Counted from the stretch's first letter, positions 25,518-34,448 are shown. The stretch is DNA of 64,000 bases from Halioxenophilus aromaticivorans (GCF_042850945.1 NZ_AP031496.1:2542001-2606000), one strand, 5' to 3'. Translations and numbers: made by a program. The notes: a model not told the origin generated them from the letters alone.

Positions 25518-27653
25518 ATGTGCAGTATCGGTAGCGTAAAAAAAGCATACCACTTTGTTTTATCGGTTGTTTTTATAATGGTGTTGTCTGGCTGTGATGA
25601 AGCTGAAAAGGGTGCTTATCAAGGTTCCTCTCAGGTGGTACCGCAGCACAGTGCAGCTAACACCTATAATTGGCCGGGTATTGGCTTGGACAGCGATGAA
25701 ACTCGGTTTGTCAGGTTAAATCAAATTACGCCTGATAATATTGATCAATTAGGCTTGGTATCGAGTTTTGACCTTTCCGCCTATCCTCACGTTGTTTCTG
25801 CACCGGTTGCTGCGAATGGGATTATTTATTTCTCTGCGGGGTTGTCGGTTATACATGCTGTAGAGGCGGCCTCAGGCAAATTATTGTGGAAATATGATCC
25901 AGAAGTGGCAAACAATAATCCCGACAAAATACGAATTGGGTGGGGGTCTCGAGGTATAACCTATGCCAACGGAAAAATCCTTTGGGGAACCACCGATGGG
26001 CGTTTGTTGGCGATTAATGCCGAGACGGGTGCATTGTTGTGGAGTCAAATGACCGTTGAACCGGATGATGCAAGATCCATAACGGGGCCACCGCGTGTAT
26101 TTGATGGAAAGGTGATTATTGGTCATGGCGGGGCTGATTATGGCCCGGTTAGGGGTTATGTGACCGCCTATGATGAAAATACCGGTGAACAATTATGGCG
26201 TTTTTATACTGTCCCTGGTAATCCAGCCGATGGTTTTGAAAACAGTGCTATGGAAATGGCGGCTAAAACCTGGGCGGGTGAGTGGTGGAAATATGGTGGT
26301 GGTGGAACCGTCTGGAATGCCATGACCTATGATAAAGAACTCGATCGTATCTACTTGGGTACAGGTAATGGTTCGCCGTGGAATCAAAAAATTCGTAGCC
26401 CAGGGGGCGGTGATAATTTGTTCTTGTGTTCTATTGTTGCGGTGGATGCGAGTACCGGCGAATACATTTGGCATTACCAGATCAATCCGGGCGAAACCTG
26501 GGATTACAATGCCGCCACAGAAATGATCTTGGCTGATCTGAAGCTCGCCGGCAAAGACCGGAAAGTGTTGATGCAAGTTCCCAAAAATGGCTTTTTTTAT
26601 GTGCTGGATCGGGTGACGGGCGAATTAATTTCTGCGGATCCGGTAGCCAAAGTTACCTGGGCTGAAAAAATTGATCTGGAAACCGGACGTCCGGTTGAAA
26701 ACCCAGGTATGCGTTTTGAAACAGAAGATACCTTTATGTGGCCGGGTGGGTTTGGTGCGCACACGTGGCTACCCATGTCGTTTAGCCCAAAAACCGGATT
26801 GGTTTATGTGCCAATTATTGAACTGCCGGGATTCTATACTCAAAAAGGAATAAATCTTAAGACGTGGAAGGCGACAGAAAAGATTCAGATGAATACTGGG
26901 GTGGGTTCTGCATTTGAAATGGAGCCTTCAGACAAGGTGGGTTCCAGTCACTTGTTGGCGTGGGACCCGGTAAAGAAACAGGCTGCCTGGGATGTGCCTA
27001 CCCCCGCGATTGTCAATGGCGCTACCTTTGTGACGGAAACTGATCTGGTCTTTCAAAATCAGGTTGATGGGCGTTTTGTTGCTCGCAACGCGTTAACCGG
27101 TGATGAGGTGTGGAGTGTCGATCTAGGCGGTCCGAGTGTTGCCCCTGCTATCAGTTTTATGGCCGATGGCAAACAATATATTGCGGTGACTGTAGGCTTG
27201 GGTGGCCCTCCCGCGAATGCTAATGCTGGGTTTATCCGTATGCCTTCTCGCGAACAACCTAAGCGTTTGATGGTGTTTGCTTTAGGTGGCCAGCTTGAAA
27301 TGCCTCATACAGGCTCAACCCAGAGCCCAGAGCCTTTGGCTGCCAGTAATTTCGTTGTCGATGACAAAAAAGCGTTGGCGGGTAGAGATATTTTTAATGC
27401 CGTCTGTTTTCTTTGTCATGGCCCGGCAGCGGTATCAGGTGGTGGTGCTCCGGATTTAAGAGCGTCGGGTGTGCCGCTGTCATTTGAAGCCATGGTCAGT
27501 ATCACCCGTGATGGTGTGCTGAAAGAGCGGGGAATGCCTCAGTTTTATGAGTTGTCTGATGAAGATATTGTGTCTTTGCAGCACTACATCAGGATGCGTG
27601 CGAATGAGGCGCTCACTAAAGACGGTGGCGTTGAAGCCAGTGAAGAAAAGTAA
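25518..27653 (+). CDS. PQQ-dependent quinohemoprotein alcohol dehydrogenase (lipoprotein-like)
   Basis: 711 residues: an N-terminal export signal ending in a lipobox-like VLSGC near residue 31, an eight-bladed PQQ propeller with repeated W-motifs (GKLLWKYDP, GALLWSQM, GEQLWRFYT, GEYIWHYQI) and the active-site stretch GTGNGSPWN ... SPGGGDNLF with Asn and catalytic Asp, and a C-terminal cytochrome c domain with CFLCH heme site and Met ligand in RGMPQF. This is a type II quinohemoprotein dehydrogenase. It oxidises a primary or secondary alcohol in the periplasm and passes electrons to the respiratory chain. I see no vicinal Cys-Cys pair, which many such enzymes have. No pqq biosynthesis genes lie in the window. 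Confidence 0.92.
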   Translation: MCSIGSVKKAYHFVLSVVFIMVLSGCDEAEKGAYQGSSQVVPQHSAANTYNWPGIGLDSDETRFVRLNQITPDNIDQLGLVSSFDLSAYPHVVSAPVAANGIIYFSAGLSVIHAVEAASGKLLWKYDPEVANNNPDKIRIGWGSRGITYANGKILWGTTDGRLLAINAETGALLWSQMTVEPDDARSITGPPRVFDGKVIIGHGGADYGPVRGYVTAYDENTGEQLWRFYTVPGNPADGFENSAMEMAAKTWAGEWWKYGGGGTVWNAMTYDKELDRIYLGTGNGSPWNQKIRSPGGGDNLFLCSIVAVDASTGEYIWHYQINPGETWDYNAATEMILADLKLAGKDRKVLMQVPKNGFFYVLDRVTGELISADPVAKVTWAEKIDLETGRPVENPGMRFETEDTFMWPGGFGAHTWLPMSFSPKTGLVYVPIIELPGFYTQKGINLKTWKATEKIQMNTGVGSAFEMEPSDKVGSSHLLAWDPVKKQAAWDVPTPAIVNGATFVTETDLVFQNQVDGRFVARNALTGDEVWSVDLGGPSVAPAISFMADGKQYIAVTVGLGGPPANANAGFIRMPSREQPKRLMVFALGGQLEMPHTGSTQSPEPLAASNFVVDDKKALAGRDIFNAVCFLCHGPAAVSGGGAPDLRASGVPLSFEAMVSITRDGVLKERGMPQFYELSDEDIVSLQHYIRMRANEALTKDGGVEASEEK

Positions 27654-27697
27654 TGAGTTAATGTGCTCATAAATAAAAAATAAATAATTGGAGCCCG

Positions 27698-29209
27698 GTG
27701 ATGAAATTCTGTGATGTGACACAAGATCAGCTGGATAAAATGAAACTGATCGATATTAAAGAAGCCATGTTTATCAATGGCGATTGGATTGCTTCTGAAG
27801 GGAATGATTGGTTGGTGGCAATAAATCCTGCCACAGAGGAAGCAGTTGGCCGCGTACCTGCTGCCGTCAATGACGATGTCGATAAGGCCGTGGCGGCGGC
27901 AAGGCAGGCTTTCGATAAAGGCCCGTGGCCGCATATGAGCTTCACTGAACGCGGCGAGATCATTTTGAAAGCGATGGCCTACTTACGTGAGCATTGTGAT
28001 GATATCGCTTATACCATCACGCAGGAAATGGGCTGCACTATTAGTCAGTCGCTGGCGGTACAGGTGCCAAGGTGTTTTGATATCTGGGAATATTACGCCA
28101 AGAATGCCGAAAAATTTCCATGGTCAGAAAAGCGCCCCACCTACGATGTAATGAATCAAGGCTTTGAAATCTTGGTGGAAAGAAAACCTGTCGGCGTGGT
28201 GGCGGCTATCGTACCTTGGAATGGCCCATTAATTGTGGCGGCCCTTAAACTGGCGCCTGCGTTGATGGCGGGCTGTACGGCCATTTTAAAACCTTCTGAA
28301 GACGCACCGCTGTCCTTTTGTGCATTGGCTGAGGCCTTTCGACAAGCCGGTTTGCCTCAGGGTGTATTAAATATTGTGGCCGCCGAGCGAGATGTTGGCG
28401 AGTATTTGGTCGGCCATCCTGGAGTTGATAAAGTGTCTTTGACCGGCAGTACAGTTGCAGGACGAAAGGTGGGGGAGGTCTGCGCCGATACCATGAAGCG
28501 GTGTACGTTGGAGTTGGGTGGTAAATCGGCAGCGATCTTACTGGATGACGTTAATCTTGAGGAGTGCTTGGTGGTGTTAGCGCCAACCATGGCGTTTTTA
28601 AATGGGCAGGCTTGCAGTGCGCCAACTCGAATTCTTTTGCCCGAGAGCCGGTATGAAGAGCTTAGCCAGGGTATTGTTGAGGCATTTAAGAATTTACCAC
28701 TTGGCGACTCTATGGACCCGGACGTTTTTGTTGGGCCGTTAGCGGGTAAGCGACATCAAGATAGGGTACTGGCTTATTTAAAATTGGGTATGGAAGAGGG
28801 GGCGACTGTTGCGTTAGGTGGTGGTGTGCCTTCTGGGTATGAGAAAGGGTGTTATGTTGAAAAAACAATTTTCACAGGGGTTAAAAATACCATGCGTATC
28901 GCACGAGAAGAAATCTTCGGACCGGTTTTTTGCCTGATTGCGTATAAAGATGATGTGGACGCCTTAAAAATTGCTAATGACTCTGAGTACGGTTTGGCGG
29001 GAAGTGTTTGGACCTCTGATCCTGGTCGGGGCGTTCGATTAGCCCAACAAATTCGCGCCGGTAGCATGGGTGTTAATATTCACACACTGGATATGGCAGC
29101 GCCTTTTGGCGGAATGAAAATGTCTGGTCTTGGGCGTGAATGCGGCGACGAGGGGTTAAGCGCGTATGTTGAGGTTCAGTCCATAATTACGCCAATTAAC
29201 GCCGCTTAG
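27698..29209 (+). CDS. Aldehyde dehydrogenase (NAD(P)+)
   Basis: 503 residues with the complete ALDH set: Asn174 in VPWNGPL, Glu271 in LELGGKSAA and catalytic Cys305 in NGQACSAPTR, plus SLTGSTVAGRKV for the cofactor and EEIFGPVFCL near residue 405. It converts an aldehyde, presumably made from the alcohol by the PQQ enzyme upstream, to a carboxylic acid ready for a CoA ligase. ATG is 45 bp after the dehydrogenase stop with a GGAGCC site. A strong terminator ends the operon. Confidence 0.93.
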   Translation: MMKFCDVTQDQLDKMKLIDIKEAMFINGDWIASEGNDWLVAINPATEEAVGRVPAAVNDDVDKAVAAARQAFDKGPWPHMSFTERGEIILKAMAYLREHCDDIAYTITQEMGCTISQSLAVQVPRCFDIWEYYAKNAEKFPWSEKRPTYDVMNQGFEILVERKPVGVVAAIVPWNGPLIVAALKLAPALMAGCTAILKPSEDAPLSFCALAEAFRQAGLPQGVLNIVAAERDVGEYLVGHPGVDKVSLTGSTVAGRKVGEVCADTMKRCTLELGGKSAAILLDDVNLEECLVVLAPTMAFLNGQACSAPTRILLPESRYEELSQGIVEAFKNLPLGDSMDPDVFVGPLAGKRHQDRVLAYLKLGMEEGATVALGGGVPSGYEKGCYVEKTIFTGVKNTMRIAREEIFGPVFCLIAYKDDVDALKIANDSEYGLAGSVWTSDPGRGVRLAQQIRAGSMGVNIHTLDMAAPFGGMKMSGLGRECGDEGLSAYVEVQSIITPINAA

Positions 29210-29218
29210 TTGAGTAAC

Positions 29219-29247
29219 GACAAAAGAGCGTTGACCGCTCTTTTGTC
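29219..29247. terminator. Bidirectional terminator
   Basis: GACAAAAGAGCG pairs perfectly with CGCTCTTTTGTC over 12 bp around a TTGAC loop, between the convergent ALDH and TetR genes. The A-tract and T-tract allow use on both strands. Confidence 0.88.
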
Positions 29248-29260
29248 CGCTCTGCCGGCG

Positions 29261-29914
29261 TTATTTTGCATTACTAAGGCCTTCTAATACCATCTTTGCC
29301 ATGGCGGTACCGATTTCCTTTGATGTCATAATGCCGTTTGGGCGAAACCATTGCGATGATGAGGTCATCATTCCAATCAGTGAATGGGCGATAAGACGGG
29401 GCGGGAGCAATGATCGAATCTCGCCACTCTCCATGCCTTGCGTGATGACTCCGTTTACTATGTCGAAATATTCTTTCGAAAGTTCTTTGCTGGTTTTTAG
29501 CCACTTATCATTTTTCGGGTCTTGCATTGACTCAATTTTTTTTAGGTCTTCCTGAACAAAAATATAATAGTAGGGGTATTTGTCTTCAAACGAAGCCATA
29601 AGGGCTGTCATTAATTTGGCCAGTTTTTCAGGTGCTGGAATGTCTTCTTCCGAGATGGCCTTAGCCAACTTAATATTATCGCCTACGACAGTAGAAAAAA
29701 TGTCTTCGTAAAGATCTTGCTTCGAACCAACATAATAGTAAAGGCTCGCTCGATCCATCTTGGCTTCTTCGGCGATATCATTCAATTTGGTGGCGAGGAA
29801 GCCTTTTTTCAAAAATATTTTACCGGCTGCCTGACGAATTATGTCTTTGCGATCGTTGTAAAGCGTTTTGCCGGCTTCGGCGCGGGATTTTCTGCGGGAC
29901 TTCAGTTTACTCAT
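29261..29914 (-). CDS. TetR family transcriptional regulator, probable master repressor of the cluster
   Basis: 217 residues: a basic N-terminus (MSKLKSRRKSRAEAGK), the TetR helix-turn-helix with IIRQAAGKIFLKKGF and LNDIAEEAKMDRASLYYYVGSK near residues 27-65, then an alpha-helical ligand domain with a dimer-forming C-terminus. Its promoter region contains a copy of the 14-bp palindrome (30082) that also lies before every major catabolic operon here, so autoregulation and control of the regulon is the simplest reading. The effector is unknown, most likely a pathway acid or acyl-CoA. The second TetR at 38493 has no such site nearby, which makes this one the better candidate. Confidence 0.88.
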   Translation of the reverse strand: MSKLKSRRKSRAEAGKTLYNDRKDIIRQAAGKIFLKKGFLATKLNDIAEEAKMDRASLYYYVGSKQDLYEDIFSTVVGDNIKLAKAISEEDIPAPEKLAKLMTALMASFEDKYPYYYIFVQEDLKKIESMQDPKNDKWLKTSKELSKEYFDIVNGVITQGMESGEIRSLLPPRLIAHSLIGMMTSSSQWFRPNGIMTSKEIGTAMAKMVLEGLSNAK

Positions 29915-30239
29915 TGAGGTGTGTCATCCTGAGTGGTTGTACCGGTTAGCTGCCTATAGGCCCTTTGAGGCTAGCGTGCGTGAAAAATGTTGGGCTCAAA
30001 GATTTGTTTACGGCGGCAATTCTAAACCAGCAACTAATCATTGTCATGTTTCGATAATTTGGCTATCCTGGCCAATAAATACAACATATGTGTTTAACAT
30101 TGCTCTAGTATATACTGTATAGCTTATTACTATTGGGGTGTACTTGTAACGAGCATGTTGCATTTTGTCACGGTTTTTGTCTCAGTTAGTGTATCAGATA
30201 AAGTTTTAAGCCGTGCTTCCAACATAGAAGAGGGTAGCC
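29915..30239. other. Divergent regulatory region
   Basis: 325 bp between the TetR gene (minus) and the crotonase operon (plus), holding the operator at 30082-30095. Nothing else recognised. Confidence 0.6.
30082..30095. promoter_or_regulatory. Putative TetR operator (CAACATATGTGTTT)
   Basis: Palindrome copy with one changed base in the right arm, flanked by AAATA like the others. It sits 168 bp from the TetR start and 145 bp from the crotonase start, so it can control both. A weak -10-like TGTATA (30116-30121) lies to the right. Confidence 0.72.
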
Positions 30240-31010
30240 ATGAGTGTTGTTTTATATGCAGTCGCTAATCGTACTGCAACGCTGACTATCAACCGTCCTG
30301 AACAGCGAAACGCATTGTCTGATGACGTTTTTGATGGCCTGTTACGTGGGCTGCGTAAAGCCAAGAAAGATGACTCGGTCCGTGTGGTGGTGCTGGCCGG
30401 AGCGGGTGATAAGGCTTTTTGTGCAGGTGGTGATCTTAAGCAAATGAATGAAGACGCTGATAATTACATGGCTCATTACAGCAAAGCCAAATTGGCTTCC
30501 TTGTTTCGCGCCTTGTGGACATTGGGTAAGCCAACGATCGCAAAGGTTCAAGGATATTGTTTGGCTGGAGGAATGGGTGTCGCATTGGCGTGCGATTTTG
30601 TCGTCGCTAGCGAGAAGGCTGTTTTTGGTATTCCGGAGGTGAAGGTCGGACTTTGGCCTTATATGATCACAGTACCAATTTTGCACGCTTTGCCACCGAA
30701 GGTGGCACTAAGATTGATGTTAACAGGACGGCGTGTTTCGGCTGAAGAGGGGCATCGACTGGGTTTTGTCTCAGATTTGGTGGCGCACGATGATCTTGAT
30801 AATACGATCGACCTTTTAGTAAAAGAACTGTGCTCAACAGCCCCGCAGTCTGTCCATATGGGCCGAACGGCATTTTATACCGTGTTGAACCATGATATGG
30901 AGTCCCGATTACGTATGCTGGAGGCAGCCTTGTCAGTCAATGCAACTTTTCCAGATGCAAAGGAAGGCATGACGGCATTTTCGGAAAAGCGCAAGCCATA
31001 TTGGGAGTAG
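30240..31010 (+). CDS. Enoyl-CoA hydratase/isomerase family protein
   Basis: 256 residues with crotonase loops DKAFCAGGDLKQM and VQGYCLAGGMGVALACDFVVA and FGIPEVKVGLWPYMITV. The PEV Glu (position 144 of rat hydratase) is present, but the second Glu position reads KVALRLMLTG, with Arg. As in the paralogue at 13894, this suggests isomerase, lyase or hydrolase chemistry rather than simple hydration. First gene of a seven- to eight-gene run up to 36120, with AGAGGGTAGCC before the ATG. Confidence 0.87.
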   Translation: MSVVLYAVANRTATLTINRPEQRNALSDDVFDGLLRGLRKAKKDDSVRVVVLAGAGDKAFCAGGDLKQMNEDADNYMAHYSKAKLASLFRALWTLGKPTIAKVQGYCLAGGMGVALACDFVVASEKAVFGIPEVKVGLWPYMITVPILHALPPKVALRLMLTGRRVSAEEGHRLGFVSDLVAHDDLDNTIDLLVKELCSTAPQSVHMGRTAFYTVLNHDMESRLRMLEAALSVNATFPDAKEGMTAFSEKRKPYWE

Positions 31011-31014
31011 CAGA

Positions 31015-31896
31015 ATGGTCGATAAGGTTTCTAGAAACAACTGGGGTAAGTGGGGTGAGGACGATCAACGTGGCGCCCTGAATCGAATCGATGTGGCGGC
31101 TACTAAGCGTGGGATCGCCGCGGTTAAAGCCGGCCACAGTCTGCCACTGGCTATCCCGCTTAGTAGTAAGGGCCCGATTGCAGGAATGAGAGCTAACCCA
31201 CAACATTTTATGACGCGCGATGGGGGCGATTATTGCGCCGGGCTAAAGGAAAAAGGGTTCGGGTATGCTGACGATGTTGTGATACTGCCTACGCACGGAA
31301 CGACTCATATAGATGCTTTGGCTCATGTTTGGTCTGACGGCAAGATGTGGAATGGTTATTCCTGCAATCAGGTAACTAGCCGCGGTGCCAGCAAGTGCTC
31401 GATAGAAAGTATGGGGCCGATAGTTACGCGCGGTATATTTTTGGATTTTGCCGGCCCTGATGGCCCCTGCGAATTTGAAGATGTGGCTATAAGCGTTGAG
31501 CAATTGCAGCTGGCCTATGAACGAACTGAGCTGCAAGCTGAGTCGGGCGATGCGCTGATTGTTCGTACCGGTTGGCTGCAGCGCTGGCGTAACGGCCAAG
31601 CAAAAGAAACCTTGTGGGCAGGGCTGGACCCGGATTGCGCCGATTGGATTAATGAGAAAGGGTTTGCATTAGTGGCCGCGGACAATATCGCCGTCGAATT
31701 TGGTCCGTCGCCATTGGCTTGTAATGCCGCGCCAATGCACGTTGCATTAATGCGCAATTTTGGGGTGGTTTTTATGGAGCTACTGGATTTGGAGGCGTTG
31801 GCTATCAGTGCGCGTCATGATTTTCTTTTGATGGTGTCTCCATTACCTATTGTTGGCGGAGTAGGCAGCCCTGTAAACCCTATCGCGGTACTATGA
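31015..31896 (+). CDS. Cyclase family protein (metal-dependent hydrolase), paralogue of 11242
   Basis: 293 residues. The metal site ILPTHGTTHIDALAHV matches the PF04199 pattern; ESMGPIVTRGIFLDF and ESGDALIVRTGWLQRW and LVAADNIAVEFGPSP also match the paralogue (GADNIAVEVGPS there). It opens WGKWGEDDQRGALNRIDVAAT. Expected to hydrolyse a C-N, C-O or strained C-C bond using a metal ion. Starts 4 bp after the crotonase stop and ends 1 bp before the HMGL-like gene, so the three are translationally linked. Two such paralogues in one cluster suggest two ring or lactone intermediates. Confidence 0.86.
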   Translation: MVDKVSRNNWGKWGEDDQRGALNRIDVAATKRGIAAVKAGHSLPLAIPLSSKGPIAGMRANPQHFMTRDGGDYCAGLKEKGFGYADDVVILPTHGTTHIDALAHVWSDGKMWNGYSCNQVTSRGASKCSIESMGPIVTRGIFLDFAGPDGPCEFEDVAISVEQLQLAYERTELQAESGDALIVRTGWLQRWRNGQAKETLWAGLDPDCADWINEKGFALVAADNIAVEFGPSPLACNAAPMHVALMRNFGVVFMELLDLEALAISARHDFLLMVSPLPIVGGVGSPVNPIAVL

Positions 31897-31897
31897 T

Positions 31898-32842
31898 ATG
31901 TCATTTCTTTCAAGCCAAGTGGTTAACAGCACACACTTAAAGTTTTGCGAGCTCTTGTTGCGTGATGGTATTCAGGGATGGCCTGTCACCCTTGATACGG
32001 AAGACAAACTGCGGTTGCTTCATGCCATCGATGCGGCCGGTGTTGCTGAAATTGACGTTACCTCTTTCGTTCCCCCTCATATAGTGCCGCAGTTTGCTGA
32101 TGCTGAGCAGGTTTTAGAAGGCTTTAACGGCAAAGCAGAAATTCGAGTGTTAGCGGGAAATTTAAAAGGCGTTGAACGTCTTATTGCTGTGAACAGTGCT
32201 ATCCACCGGATAACCACTTGCGGGATGCCAATTTCCGCCAGTGAAGCGCACAATTTAGCAAATTTACGCTGCGATCACGCAACTCACAAAGAGCGGATCA
32301 CCGACATGGTATCAGCACTAATGGCCGCGAATATCAGGCCCATGGTGTGTGTTGCGACCGCGTGGGGTTGCCCAATTGAGGGCGAGGTCAGCGTCGAAAA
32401 AGTAGCGGGTTTGGTCGACTGGCTCAGAGGCATAGGCGTAAAAACGATCATGCTGGGCGACACCACTGGCATGGCCAACCCCTCGAGCGCTTATGGCTTG
32501 TTTACTCGGCTTATTGCCGCGTGGCCAGATGTGGAATACATCGCGCATTTTCACGACAATCGCGGCTGTGGCGTGGCGAATGTTTTGGCTTCTATTGCAG
32601 CAGGCGTCAGATCCATTGATGGTTGTCTGGGAGGGCTGGGTGGCGAGCCCGCATCGGTTGAACAGGGATACGTGGGTATGAGTGGTAATGTTGTCAGTGA
32701 AGACGTTATGGGTATGTTGAATGAAATGGGTTATGCCACTGGGGTGAATATAGATGCATTGTTGCAATCTGGCCAGTTGGCTGAGCAAATTTTACAGCAG
32801 CCACTCTTTAGTAAATGGCAGAAATTAGCGTCTGTTAATTAA
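31898..32842 (+). CDS. HMG-CoA lyase-like protein (HMGL/DRE-TIM family)
   Basis: 314 residues of TIM-barrel type. The DRE motif is CELLLRDGIQGW (Arg22-Asp23), with DVTSFVPPHIVPQFADAE and HFHDNRG (metal His pair, 217-219). In HMG-CoA lyases the flexible loop is GGLGGCP with a catalytic-site Cys; here it reads GGLGGEPAS (245-253), with Glu. So the fold and metal site are kept but the lyase Cys is not. The product class would be acetoacetate or a homologue plus acyl-CoA, from a tertiary 3-hydroxyacyl-CoA; a related aldolase role is equally possible. No other HMG-CoA lyase is in the window. Confidence 0.82.
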   Translation: MSFLSSQVVNSTHLKFCELLLRDGIQGWPVTLDTEDKLRLLHAIDAAGVAEIDVTSFVPPHIVPQFADAEQVLEGFNGKAEIRVLAGNLKGVERLIAVNSAIHRITTCGMPISASEAHNLANLRCDHATHKERITDMVSALMAANIRPMVCVATAWGCPIEGEVSVEKVAGLVDWLRGIGVKTIMLGDTTGMANPSSAYGLFTRLIAAWPDVEYIAHFHDNRGCGVANVLASIAAGVRSIDGCLGGLGGEPASVEQGYVGMSGNVVSEDVMGMLNEMGYATGVNIDALLQSGQLAEQILQQPLFSKWQKLASVN

Positions 32843-32859
32843 AAGCAAGGGGTGAGTTC

Positions 32860-33606
32860 ATGGGGCAGGTCCATTTTAGTGTCGAAGAGCATATTGCCGT
32901 TGTTGTTCTTGATAATCAGAAAAAACATAACGCCGTAGACGCCAATATGCGCGAAGGCCTAACGCAGGCTTATGAGCGTATCGTTAACGATGATGGTATT
33001 CGTGTGGCTATTATTACGGGTGCGGGTGGTAAGGCATTTTGTTCAGGCGGCGATATTGATGCTTACAAAGAGGCTGGTGTGTTTGGGGAGGGGGCAGCAG
33101 ATTTACCGCCAATTCCCCGCCCTAAGGGTATTTGGAAGCCTTTTATCGCGGCAATTAATGGTTACGCGGTCGGTGGCGGTTTTCCGTTGGCTCTGTCTTG
33201 CGACCTGCGTGTTGCCGGCAAGTCTGCGGTAATCGGCTCTTCTGGTTTAAAGCGTGGCGCTGTTCAAGGTGCACAGCAATCACAACTGTTACCACGCCTT
33301 ATCGGTATCAGCAAGGCGTTGGAAATCTTACTTTTGTCTAAATATGTCGGCGGTGAGGAAGCCGCCGCTATGGGCATGGTGCAGATAGCAGTTGACGATA
33401 GTAAAGTAATGGAGCAAGCCATGGAATGGGCAAAAATCATAGCGGGTTATAGCCCCTGGGCTGTTCAGCGAACAAAACAGCTGGTTTACGAAGGCTTTAA
33501 TATGAATCTCGAAGAAGCCTATCAATGGGAGACTGACGTTACTCAGGAAGGGTATAAACGAAATGATGCTGCTCAAGGGTTCGATAAATTTCTAAAAGAT
33601 AAATAA
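32860..33606 (+). CDS. Enoyl-CoA hydratase/isomerase family protein
   Basis: 248 residues with crotonase loops GKAFCSGGDIDAY and INGYAVGGGFPLALSCDLRVA. Here the first catalytic Glu position reads IGSSGLKRGA, without Glu, while the second (KALEILLLS) keeps Glu: the opposite pattern to the two other crotonases. This may mean complementary chemistry. It follows the HMGL-like gene by 17 bp with AAGGGGTGAG as ribosome site. Confidence 0.87.
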   Translation: MGQVHFSVEEHIAVVVLDNQKKHNAVDANMREGLTQAYERIVNDDGIRVAIITGAGGKAFCSGGDIDAYKEAGVFGEGAADLPPIPRPKGIWKPFIAAINGYAVGGGFPLALSCDLRVAGKSAVIGSSGLKRGAVQGAQQSQLLPRLIGISKALEILLLSKYVGGEEAAAMGMVQIAVDDSKVMEQAMEWAKIIAGYSPWAVQRTKQLVYEGFNMNLEEAYQWETDVTQEGYKRNDAAQGFDKFLKDK

Positions 33607-33623
33607 TAAAGAGAGAAGCAGAG

Positions 33624-34370
33624 ATGGCAAGATTATCAGGTAAGGTTGCAATCGTAACTGGAGCAGCGCAGGGCATGGGGGCTTCTCACGCGAGGATGAT
33701 GGCAGAGCAAGGTGCCAAAGTCGTGATGACCGATCTCAATATAACCGATGGCCAAAAAATCGCGGATGACATTGGTGAAAATGCACTTTTCATTCAGCAG
33801 GATGTCACTTCAGCAGCTGATTGGGAGAACGTGATCAGTCAGGCTGAAGCAGCATTTGGGAACGTTAATGTATTGGTTAATAATGCCGGAATACTGGGGC
33901 CTGTTGAAAGTTTAGACGGACTGAGTGAAGAAACCTATAGAAAGGTTTGTGATATAAATCAGATGTCGGTCTTTTTAGGCATGCAGGCTGTAATCCCCTC
34001 AATGATCAAGGCCGGTGTCGGGTCCATCGTGAATATTTCATCTGTCGCTGGAATGGTTGCCATCTATGGGTGTCCCAATCTGGCTTATATTGCTAGCAAA
34101 TTTGCTGTCCGCGGTATGACCAAGCAGGTGGCCGTTGACTATGGTAGTAAAAACATACGTGCCAATTCTATTCATCCCGGATTTATTAAAACGCCCATGA
34201 TGGCAGCGGCGACGGATGAAGACGGCGGCGCGGCTGCCTCTTTGATCCCTCTGGGGCGACTTGCGGAGCCCTCAGAAGTCTCTAATCTGGTGATTTTTCT
34301 CGCTTCAGATGAATCATCTTTCATCTCTGCTGAAGAGCATGTGATTGATGGCGGAATGATTGCCCATTGA
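33624..34370 (+). CDS. SDR family oxidoreductase
   Basis: 248 residues of classical SDR: TGAAQGMGASHA cofactor loop, NNAGILGPV, NISSVAGM, catalytic YIASK and HPGFIKTPMM, ending VIDGGMIAH. Asp at the end of beta-2 (KVVMTDLN) favours NAD(H) over NADP(H). Related to 3-alpha/20-beta hydroxysteroid dehydrogenase-type enzymes; would oxidise a ring or chain hydroxyl. AGAGAGAAGCAGAG precedes ATG. Same operon as the crotonases. Confidence 0.9.
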   Translation: MARLSGKVAIVTGAAQGMGASHARMMAEQGAKVVMTDLNITDGQKIADDIGENALFIQQDVTSAADWENVISQAEAAFGNVNVLVNNAGILGPVESLDGLSEETYRKVCDINQMSVFLGMQAVIPSMIKAGVGSIVNISSVAGMVAIYGCPNLAYIASKFAVRGMTKQVAVDYGSKNIRANSIHPGFIKTPMMAAATDEDGGAAASLIPLGRLAEPSEVSNLVIFLASDESSFISAEEHVIDGGMIAH

Positions 34371-34448
34371 TTTGTTGATGTGACCGGGGGAAATCAACTG
34401 CTTCAGCTGTTGAATTTTTAATGTGATGTCTGTTTAAAGTAATAGGTT

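Noticed and set aside
34395..34412. CAACTG ... CAGCTGTTG inverted repeat before the subunit III-like gene
   Set aside because: Arms resemble the operator but the spacing is different (18 bp total), so I do not count it as a regulon site.
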